Assembly: GCA_936432065.2 (NCBI GenBank)
Contig: OW386290.2
Coordinates: 133,284,677-133,348,676 of the forward strand
Length of the DNA: 64,000 nucleotides
Reading direction: 5' to 3'
Origin: Rutpela maculata
Taxonomy: Eukaryota; Arthropoda; Insecta; Coleoptera; Cerambycidae
The notes beneath the pieces are model-generated. The model saw nothing but the letters and a program-made list of their open reading frames with translations. It was not told the origin of the DNA and ran no database searches. The position numbers and the translations under genes were made by a program. Position 1 is the first letter of the stretch. Each line of letters begins with the position of its first letter. Below are positions 32,690 to 41,451 of the stretch, in pieces.

Positions 32690-33335
32690 TTTTGCTCAAA
32701 CTTAAAATCTTGACGTTTCATGACATTCTAAGCCTATTTTAATAACATAATATTTGAAATTTAATACCATAATATTTGAAATATAAACCTATAAACCGAT
32801 ATGCCACATTGGTAGTGGGGGTGGGGGTGGTGGTAGAGGGGTGGTAATGGGGGTGGATGAAGTAAAAAAACATTTTTGAAGCGTTAGGTCCTTGTACACA
32901 CGCTAAATTATAATTTTAGTTTTTTCACCCCCTTCAATATTGGTGGGGGTAGTCAAAAAATGTCAAAAAATGTTTTGGCACCTTAATTTCTTTTATATAT
33001 ACTAAATATCAGTTTTATGGACTCTTACCTGCTTGATTTCCCATTTACCCCCATTTATCCCAATTTACTCTCCAACCCTTCAACGGAATAAGACGAAAAT
33101 ATCATCTAGTTTCAGATCTCGTTAAAATACATACGTGTACCAAATTTCAAGTCAATATCTTAAACAGTTCCAGAGTAATCGTGCGAACGCGCAAAAAAAG
33201 TTACAGACAGACAGAAATTTTTTCCTCAAACTTAAAATCTCGACGTTTCATGATATTCTAAGCCTATTTGAAGAATAAAAATTTCTAAAAATTTTTTGTC
33301 GTTACTATACTTCCACTGGATGTGGAAGTAATTAA
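32690..33335 (+). mobile_element. Family A repeat, copy 5, rearranged dimer
   Basis: Starts with 3'-region sequence (CTCAAACTTAAAATCTTGACGTTTCATGAC, 32695) and jumps at about 32737 to 5'-region sequence (AATAACATAATATTTGAAAT), then runs through the GGGGTGGGGGTGG block to the hairpin ACTTCCAC-TGGAT-GTGGAAGT at about 33310-33330. So the end of one unit is fused to the start of another, with the hairpin and start between them deleted. Confidence 0.85.
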
Positions 33336-34190
33336 AACTATTGCTTTTAACAAAAACTTAAAGACATTTTTTTGTTGGGAAATTAAAAGCAATAAAATCA
33401 ATTTTTTTTAAGTACTTAAACAATTTTGATTTAAGCAATACTTGACTACGTTTCTGGTTAGCATACATGCACTCCCATAATTAATCAGTGATTCATTCTG
33501 ATCACTAACTTTCCATATTCGTGTATCGATACGTGTTCATTGTGAAACTCGTAAAATCAAATTCAAATATTTTTATTTAAATACAGAAATTTATTGTCAA
33601 GCTTCGTTATGTAACATATCGATTTTGTTGGTGGGTAAAAAGTTGGTATTTATAACTCGCTGTTAGTAATATATGTTACATATTCTGATGATAATCTTAT
33701 CACCGTTTTCTTATCAGTAGTTTTTCTATGGTTCAAGTATCACAAAATTATACAACCTGGAACGTTTTCGAATCCCAAACACGTTAATGAACAAAATGCA
33801 TAAAATAATCGTTCGTCATTAAAAAAATATAGCTTATTGTATGCTGTAATAAAAGTATATAATTGTATACAATATAATATGGCTTATATTAAATAAATTG
33901 ATGAGATGACTTTTACCCCACAGAAATTATAGGATAATTCGATTTTTGGACCATAAAATAAAAATAATTAATAAACAGATGGCCACCTTTATTACGACTT
34001 GGCCGCTTTGAATTATTTTTTACTAAAACAAAATTATTTTAGACAGCGGCGTGTAATTTTTAACAAGAGAGGTCTTAGCAGATTCTTCTTACTGAAAAAA
34101 TTTTTGAATAAAATGGAATCCCCGGATACAGTGGCGTAAATGACAATGAAGGAACAAATCGTTCTGCAGTTTCTTGGGAAATTTTATGAT
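33336..34190. other. AT-rich stretch, nothing recognised
   Basis: No repeat partner within the window and no convincing frame. Confidence 0.3.
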
Positions 34191-34196
34191 CTACAA

Positions 34197-34555
34197 TTTT
34201 TTTTTAATATATTTGTTCAACGTCAGCCTATTTCCGCTACCAGGGCCTATCACCGACGCTAGGACACCCCAACCTGGAAATGTTGCCGAACCTCTTCTCT
34301 TTCGAAGAGTAGAGATCTTTTACTTGCCTAACATTTAATAGACAAGGGACCGTCTGCTTTACATCCCCTCCGAAGAATGGTATGTCTACTACGTAATCCT
34401 CATCTTGAAATTACATAGCTTCCGCGTATAAGCTGATATACAAGCCGCTAGAAGGTGGGACGAGATTGCTGTTCCCCAAGATGGATTTCACCCATCCAAG
34501 TACTAACCGCGCTGAACGTTGCTTCACTGGAGTATCGAAATACATGCACAAGGAC
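34197..34555 (-). mobile_element. 5S rRNA-derived SINE, second and different copy
   Basis: Read on the minus strand from about 34545, AGTGAAGCAACG...GCGCGGTTAGTACTTGGATGGGTGA matches the 5S internal control region closely, better than the copy at 24891. A body containing GAGGATTACGTAGTAGACATACC and GGGATGTAAAGCAGACGGTCCC follows, a type of sequence I know from the 3' ends of LINEs and SINEs in insects. The element closes with an A-rich tail (poly-T on the + strand at 34197-34205). Body and tail are unlike the first copy, so it is another subfamily. Confidence 0.75.
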
Positions 34556-35440
34556 ACGGACAAATTTATTTTAAATTAAGTACACATATTTTCCTCCCCG
34601 CGCACTCGTCCGGAGCCAGCCATACATCCATGGTGCGAATCGCCATGGTAATTGATGGGCTGAACGGAGCAGGGCCAGATTGGATTAAAAATAAAATGAA
34701 AACATAAACACAATCTCTTGTCGCCGAATAGGAGAATTAAAAAGTGTATAAGGTAAAACATGTAAAAAATAAACTTAAAATAATTGATATATGCAATGCA
34801 AAGGACGCTGGTGTAAATAAAATATCAGATATATATGGTTGGTCTTCACGGGAAAATTACTAACCATAGAGTACGATTTATAAACTTTTCGGTTGCAATT
34901 GCGGTTGCAGTTGGAGTTGCCGCAGCAGTATCAGTTGCAATTCACGAAAATTTGTCATTTATAAACTCTTGCTGTTGCTGTCGTAGAATGTTTTTCACGC
35001 ATGCACTTCACGCGTAAATCTCGTGACGATTTGTTTACGTTCTCCATGAAATACAATTTCATTGGCTATCCGCTGGTAATTCCGCTGCGGTTGTCGTTCA
35101 AGATAAAATTTGGTTATCTACCTGCGGAATATGAACTGCAACTGCAGCGGCAGCGGACTTTTTAAATGGAAACATTGCTTTCATATTCTTCATAAACGCT
35201 ACAGGTGCGGCAAGTTCAACTGTAACTGCTGCGGCTAGTTCATAACTTGAGCTTAAAACTTACAGTAAAAGCGAACGGCTATGCAAGATGGCGCAATTTA
35301 TGGTTTCATATATTTACTTTTCTAAAGATTTTGATATTCAAAAATAAATTGTGATTAGGAAGAGAGAATTTAGACAGACAAAAGAAACAAAAACAACAAA
35401 GAGAAACAAAGAGCTAGATATGTTGCCGAAAGATGGGCAA
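34556..35440. repeat. Stretch with CTGCNN-type pseudo-repeats
   Basis: At 34885-35245 the sequence is dominated by imperfect GTTGCA/TGCAAC and GCNGC words (GGTTGCAATTGCGGTTGCAG, GAACTGCAACTGCAGCGGCAG, AACTGTAACTGCTGCGGC), with the word orientation reversed between halves and TTTATAAAC repeated at about 34878 and 34958. It looks like a decayed fold-back or low-complexity element. The open frames at 34519 and 34835 lack motifs. Confidence 0.35.
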
Positions 35441-35446
35441 CGCCTG

Positions 35447-36080
35447 TTATGGTAACTTGTGTTTTATCCGAAAATGTGCATTATGCTCTCTGATTCTCGT
35501 AATGTTGTTTGTTAGCGGGCTATCACCAAGTTTGAATTGGTAGAATTTTTCCGATGTAACTTTGATGTAATCCGCTAGTGGCGTTATGTCATGACAAAGT
35601 GCGTAGAGATCTCTTAAGGAGATGTATCGTGAAGAATTTGAAATGAGGCGCATAAATTTATATTCCAGAACTCTAGTTTATTCATTGTCTTGTCCGGTAT
35701 ACTGCACCATACCGGTGCCGCATAAGTTAGAGCCGGTCTTACAATAACGGTGTAAATTAATTTTTTGTTTTGTCTACTGAATCTGCTATTCCTGGTCAGA
35801 AGCGGATATAGACTCATGGATATAGAATAGACTGCCCGTACAGTTTTGTTAACATGTCGGTCGAACGTCAGTCACTTATCTAGTCGTACTCCCAAATACT
35901 GCACGCATTTCCTTTCTGGAATTTTGTTTCCCCTTATCAAAATTAGTGTTAGAATCTTATTCTCTGTAAATCTGCGTGTGAAGACATAGACTCCGACTTC
36001 TCCGCATTTACCCGAATCTTCCACTTATCGTAATACGCCGTGGCACGAGCCATGTGGGCTTTAAGAAGCATGTTAGCCGC
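35447..36080 (-). pseudogene. Jockey-like LINE ORF2 C-terminal part, decayed
   Basis: Minus-strand frames in order: a thumb-type segment near 36050-35830 (KWKIRVNAEKSE), then SLYPLLTRNSRFSRQNKKLIYTV and IVRPALTYAAPVWCSI (35817-35614), then SRYISLRDLYALCHDITPL and DSPLTNNITRIREHN (35653-35447). These follow the usual order of a Jockey-type ORF2 after the RT active site. Frames are broken by at least two shifts. No RT catalytic part is present here. Confidence 0.8.
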
Positions 36081-36109
36081 TTGTGCATTATGCCAGGATA
36101 CTAACATGA

Positions 36110-37266
36110 AATAGTTAGGTATTTGTTTTTTTTTAGTAGATTGACTGCTGCGGCTGATGATTCCTAGGAGCTGCAGAGTTGAACATGTAATTTTTTCAGC
36201 GACTGTTTAAATATATTTTGAAATATTTGAATTATTACAATTTCCACTATCTCTTTAATTTTGTTGTTGTGATAAATTCAACAAAAATTCATCAAAGTCG
36301 CAGTTGTTACGTGTTGGAATATGTCAATAGTCACCGTAATAATCAAAGTTTGACGAGTTACAAAAGTTCTTGCGAGTTTCGAAAAAATATTTATTCAAAA
36401 TTGTACCAATATTACTCTTAAAGTTAAAAATAACTAAAAATGCGTTGTTAAATTTTGTTGGAAATTTTCTGTAATTGTGTTTCTTAATAAATGTCACTTG
36501 CCAAAAAGTGTCAAATATTTAGTTACCATGGCGACCAATCATTTTGCCTGCCTAATCTGGAAAGTGAGTACTTTCCACTCTAGGCAGGAAAAGTGACACT
36601 GCTGATTGAAATTAATCGGCAAAATTAGCATTTGCTGTCAATCGGCGAAAAAAGAGTTTACCGATAAATGAAAGGTTACCTGGCTACAGGAAGAAACTTT
36701 GAAGACATCAAGTTTTCTGCTGTCACGTCACCTTCTTTAATAAGTAATGTCGTCGTTGAAAGATATGAAGTACAAAGGATTTTATAGCATCGTGCTGTTG
36801 GCTGTTGTAAACGCAAAAAAGGAATTAATCATGGTAGATGCTGGAATGAACGAATTAATGATGGAGAAGTTATGTCCTACTCAATATTTGGAAAACTCTT
36901 ACTGTAAAGAGCCTTAAAGGACCCCGCAATAATTTTATGTAAATTGGGTTTCGGTCAAATCGTCTGAATTTTGGATATGTTTTAGGTTTCGTCATCCCAA
37001 GCAAAAGTCTCAATGGGCACAAAGCTCGAAAATCAATACTTTGGCTGCTACGGAGCTTGAAAGCTCCAAAGCTCCACCACAGATTTATTTATTCGTGCAG
37101 TCTTTATAGATTTTTAAATAACTTATTTTTTCGATTTTAATGTTTGGGTTTATGTTTTTGAGGTTGCTGAATTCAAATCCGATGTCAAATTGTCCAAATT
37201 GACACTTGACAGCTGTCAATTAGCTGTCAAAGTGCCCTAACAAAGTGCAAATCTTATTTTTATGTT
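36110..37266. other. AT-rich stretch with a small inverted repeat
   Basis: At 36490-36605 the arms AAGTGTCA and TGACACT enclose GCCTGCCTAATCTGGAAAGTGAGTACTTTCC...CTCTAGGCAGG, a compact hairpin. The rest shows no gene; a decayed frame near 36740-36910 has no recognisable product. Confidence 0.35.
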
Positions 37267-38135
37267 ATGAGTTTGGTAAGACTTGGTCTAATACCGAAGA
37301 TGATCCACTGGTCCTACCTATCGGTCACCTATGCATCATGTGTGTGGTGGCCAAAAACTGAAGAAAAATTTACACAAGGGAAGTTGCAGAACCGGTTGCT
37401 GGTCTTCTGGCGCGTAGACTTGGTTGAGTGCTTGACGTTTCGACCATCGTGTCGTGGTATTCTTCGGAAGCGAAGAAGAAGATCACGACAATGTGGTCGA
37501 AACGTCAAGCACTCAACCAAGTCTACGCGGAAGAAGACCCGGAAACCAGCAGTCATATCACCAGATCCGCGAAAGCGTTAGCACCAAGATAAAGTTGCAG
37601 AAGTTACAACGCCTTGCCTGCTTAGGTATTACAGTATCAATGCTCTCCTGTCCCACAGCAGCTATTTGGCAATGCTAGACCCGCTTCCTCTACATCTGCA
37701 TGTGAGGAACGAGGCAGCACTTAGTACCTTAAGGCTGCAGCATCTCTTTCAAACCAGAAGACCTGGTTGGTCTCCTAAGGATTCTAGAAACAATTAAACT
37801 GGAATCCATGACCAAACCCACTGACTCTATGCCAATTAAGCGGGACTTTGACTGCCCGTTTGATGTGCTAATCGAGAGCCGCCAGACAAGCAAAGTCGAA
37901 GTCCTACAATTGGAGAAGGGGTCACTCATCTGGTACATAGATGGATCGAAGATGGCTGAAAGGGTTGACGCGGGCGTAGCGGGGCCTAACTGCAGACTAT
38001 CTAGAGCCCTAGGCAAGGCCCCAACCATCTTCCAAGCTGAAATCTATGCTATAGTCCTATGTGCCCAGGAATGCATAAATAAAAGCATTCGAAGGGCAAA
38101 GATCTATATACTTTCAGACAGCCAGGCAGCGTTAA
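37267..38135 (+). pseudogene. R1-like LINE, RT C-terminus and RNase H, left part
   Basis: LGLIPKMIHWSYLSVTYAS and LQRLACLGITVSM are the usual end of an R1/I-type RT. An RNase H domain follows at 37808-38135: LIWYIDGSKMAERVDAG, FQAEIYAIVLCAQE and IYILSDSQAAL, with the catalytic Asp-Glu-Asp order kept. The frame is then cut by Gypsy-1, and the rest of the LINE resumes at 48212. Frames between RT and RNase H contain stops (near 37676 and 37795), so it was probably dead before the LTR element arrived. A 200-bp insert (37392-37591) also interrupts it. Confidence 0.88.
37392..37591. mobile_element. 200-bp retro-insert with 11-bp TSD and internal inverted repeat
   Basis: Flanked by AAGTTGCAGAA at 37381-37391 and 37592-37602. 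Inside, GCGTAGACTTGGTTGAGTGC...GACGTTTCGACCA (37411-37445) is repeated inverted at about 37490-37530 around a loop with GAAGCGAAGAAGAAG. GGTCGAAACGTC is a phrase I know from Penelope-like and other retroelement ends. No open frame of its own. Confidence 0.65.
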
Positions 38136-40161
38136 TGTAGAAGAACGCACTACCGGGCGTCAAAATGACGCGACACCAATTTATTTCTCAGGGGGCGCCA
38201 GTCGCGTATTACCCCGTTCTTCTACCTCCCAGGCGGGTTCGAGATAAGATGACTTCGGTAGCCGAAAAGCGGGACCAAGGCGGCACTACCACAGATCGGA
38301 AACTACGCTCTCTCTGGACCCGAATTCCCTCGTTAGGGGTTTAGGCACCTCTTAATTTCCTGAATTTTTGCATAAAAAAATCCCAACCGAAGAATTTCTC
38401 TGCGGAGGGATTAGTTTTGGTACGCGAAAATCGCGTTTTGGTCCATTAATAACGGAATATATTTCTCAAAAAACGCATAAAAAAATCCCTATCGAACCTC
38501 CGTAAAACAACCAGAAGGTCGAACGTTAATGCGAATTAACTCGACACATCCGGTTTTCTATACGAAAGTTCCAGGGATTATAGACCGTCAACAGGCCTCA
38601 AGATCAATTAAGAAACATTAGTTCAAAGAATCCGTTTATTTAACAGAATTGGTTATACAAAATTCTCAAGAAAGAATCGTGCCTTCCCCAATCAAGGTAG
38701 TGACTTTCAGACCATACAAGCGAGAGCGCTCGCGCTAACGATCGATTGGGTAGAAAAGATTCATACGTACCTTCTCAGAATCAAAATGCGAGCTTTTAGA
38801 ATCATTTCAGACTCTGGGTAAATGAATAATTAAGGCTGACTGAAATTAACTTAAAAAAGTTTTACTAAATGAATTTAGTTTCGCTAGAGACTACCTAGCT
38901 TTAAAGTTCTTGTATCGTGGAAATTCACGTACTCAAACACATTCAGAGGACTTATTACTGCATAAGTTGAGTGGCGTTCGATCAGTCCACGACTTACTAA
39001 CCCTTATCACAGTCGATTAATAATATCGATTTGGCAGCGTCTCACCTTCGAGCGACTATTAGGCAAAATTGAATTTTTGGATTTTTATGCACAAGGCGTT
39101 TTCCTCTATAACTTTGTCATTTGAAAAGCCCCGTTATTGGCTTTTCTACCATCGCTTTGTCTGGACTACTCAACGCGCTCGACCAAATTGCGAGCCGCTG
39201 GGTCAATCCAAACTCTTTCCATGCGAGAAACCGGCCTTGTACATGTGCATTGATTTTTATCAATTTTTGCTTATCGGCACTACGCCGGCTTTGACAAAAT
39301 CTTCTATTTTGCCTTTTGGATGCAGTGCATCGTTAAAATTTTATGCTCATACTTTAGAATTGTGCTTTCAATGATCGTACCTCAAAGGTCAATGTCTTTG
39401 GTTGAGGAATAAAAAATAAAAAAAATAATTTAAAGTATATTTTCGTGGTACTTTTTAAACTGACTTCGTGGTACTTTTGAAAAATCCAGTTTAAGACCAA
39501 TTTTAGCGTACTTTTGAAAAATCGATTTTCGAGCCAAATTTCAAGGTACTTTTGAAAAACTAATCTGCGGGTGAAATTTTGGCGTACTTTTGAAAAATCG
39601 ATTTTCAAGCCAAATTTCAAGGTACTTTTGAAAAGTTAATCCGCGGGTGAAATTTTGGCGTACTTTTGAAAAATTGATTTTCAAGCCAAATTTCAAGGCA
39701 CTTTTGAAAAGTTAATCTGCGGGTGAAATTTTGGCGTACTTTTGAAAAATCGATCTTCAAGCCAAATTTCAACGCAGTTTTGAAAAATTAGTCTGCAAGT
39801 GAAACTTTGGCGTACTTTCGATAAATCGATTCCTGGGCCAAATTTTGACGCCCTTCCAAAAATATTATTTTTCAAAGTCCAATTTATGGTACTTTTCAAA
39901 AAGTATACTATTCATAAATCTTTGTCATTATATACTTCTACTCTGATATTCTGAACCAAAAACACTTTTCCTAAGTGAAAATTCGATGTTTCTTCGAATT
40001 TTCGCCTGGTCATTTCCAACGCCTTATAGAACCCAAAACGGTCCTTGTGGACTGATCTGCGCCTCTGCAGACTCCCGAAAATGTCTTTAAATGAAATTTT
40101 TGCCTAAGTCGAATTTTGATTATGTCTTCAACTTAGGACGATTTTGGAGAGTTCTACAACA
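38136..40161 (-). repeat. Gypsy-1 3' LTR (2,026 bp)
   Basis: Begins TGTAGAAGAACGC and ends GTTCTACAACA on the + strand, i.e. TG...CA with short inverted ends TGT(A/T)GAA / TTCTACAACA. Contains a 76-bp tandem repeat (39430-39900). The open frame 39069-39374 recurs in both LTRs and has no motif. Confidence 0.95.
39430..39900. repeat. 76-bp tandem repeat inside the Gypsy-1 LTR
   Basis: GGCGTACTTTTGAAAAAT recurs at 39581, 39657, 39733 and 39809, exactly 76 bp apart, with two more diverged units to the left. Within a unit two half-units (ACTTTTGAAAAATCGATTTTCAAGCC and ACTTTTGAAAAGTTAATCTGCGGG) alternate, so it grew from a shorter repeat. The same block lies at 47480-47945 in the other LTR. Confidence 0.9.
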
Positions 40162-40174
40162 CTCCCCTCCTTTG
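40162..40174 (-). promoter_or_regulatory. Gypsy-1 polypurine tract
   Basis: CTCCCCTCCTTTG on the + strand is CAAAGGAGGGGAG on the coding strand, ending at the 3' LTR boundary, the position used to prime plus-strand DNA. Confidence 0.85.
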
Positions 40175-41451
40175 GTTGAATCTTTTCTACTCATCGATTG
40201 CCTTTAATTTCCATATTCACTTGTATGTCTGTATGCCTTCATTTGACGGTCTGACCTATGGTACAGATGTTTTTAAAAATAACGGCCTTAATTGGGGCAG
40301 ACGGCTGATTCGCCTATCTAACTTAAAATAAATACATTTTTTAAACAATACGACAAGTTGATACAACATTTTTATCAACTTAATTACACCCGCGTCGAGG
40401 TGCGAAGCGTAGCACAATTTTGATTAGCGTCCACTCTCACTTATTCGTTGCACTCGCTTTTTTGCCCTGGTCTCGCTCTTGCTTGACTTCGGCCCTTTCT
40501 AGAAGAGGCTGTCTATATCTCCATGCCGCAGCTTGGACGGTCCTCGCCTTTGAGTTCCAGACTTCACCATGCCGCGCCCTTGCGACAGGCTGGGTCATCT
40601 TTCCATTTCTGCACATGGAAAATGCAGTTCTGCAACTAGATTGACTTTTTTAGCAAGTCGTCGACTGGGACGCGTCGACTAACAAACACAATGTGTTGTT
40701 TTTAATGAAATATTTTTCTAACATGAATTTTGTTAACTTATAATGGTTAGAAATTGGTTCTTCGTAAGGTAGATTGAATCGGCTTACGATACTCGTGCGG
40801 TCATCACTACTTTGTGAAAAAAGTATAAAAAAAATTGAAGCGTCTTCTTGAGTGAAGAACGACTTCTGAAACTCGTCTCGTAGTTTCTACTTCGTAAGGT
40901 AGATTAAATCGGCTTACGATACTCGTGCGGTCATCACGACTTGTGAAAAAAGTATAAAAAAAATTGAAGCGTCTTCTTGAGCGAAGGACGGCTTCTGAAA
41001 CTCGTCTCGTAGTTTCTACTTCGTAAGGTAGATTAAATCGGCTTACGATACTCGTGCGGTCATCACGACTTGTAAAAAAAAAAAAAAAGTATAAAAAAAA
41101 ATTGAAGCGTCTTCGTGAGCGAAGAACGGCTTCTGAAACTCGTAGTTTCCATTTGGGGTATACGTTAATTTTGTTGACTTAAAATGATTAAAATTGAAGT
41201 TGTCTTCTTGCATAAGAAAAACAGCTTCCGAAACTCGTACTGATTCGTACTTATGCCTACGTCCATTACTCGAACTTGGCGGCTCTCGCTCTTGAGAAGC
41301 TAGGCTTACCGGATCGCGCTCTTGCGTCGGGTTCGCCGTCTTTCCATGTCTGCTCATGGGGTAGACTTTAAATTTTCGATTCGACCGCATACAGGTCAAA
41401 ATCGCCACTTAGAATTTTGAGAAAAAATATAAAAAAAAGCGAAAACGGCTA
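40175..41451 (-). other. Gypsy-1 3' untranslated region with 3x 130-bp repeat
   Basis: Between the pol stop and the purine tract. Three tandem units start at 40761, 40891 and 41020 (TTCGTAAGGTAGATT...AAAAAAGTATAAAAAAAATTGAAGCGTCTTC...GAAACTCGTCTCGTAGTTTC), with a diverged partial fourth at 41150-41240. No env-like ORF: the longest minus frame (41408-41043) crosses the repeats and has no motif. Confidence 0.8.

Noticed and set aside
37392..37591. Hammerhead ribozyme in the GGTCGAAACGTC insert
   Set aside because: The GAAA part is present but no CTGATGA core is found at a suitable distance.
39069..39374. 101-codon ORF, repeated at 47114-47419
   Set aside because: It lies inside both LTRs of Gypsy-1, has no motif and owes its duplication to the LTRs.
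40175..41451. env gene of Gypsy-1
   Set aside because: Only tandem repeats and a motif-free frame are found; no signal peptide, cleavage site or membrane anchor.
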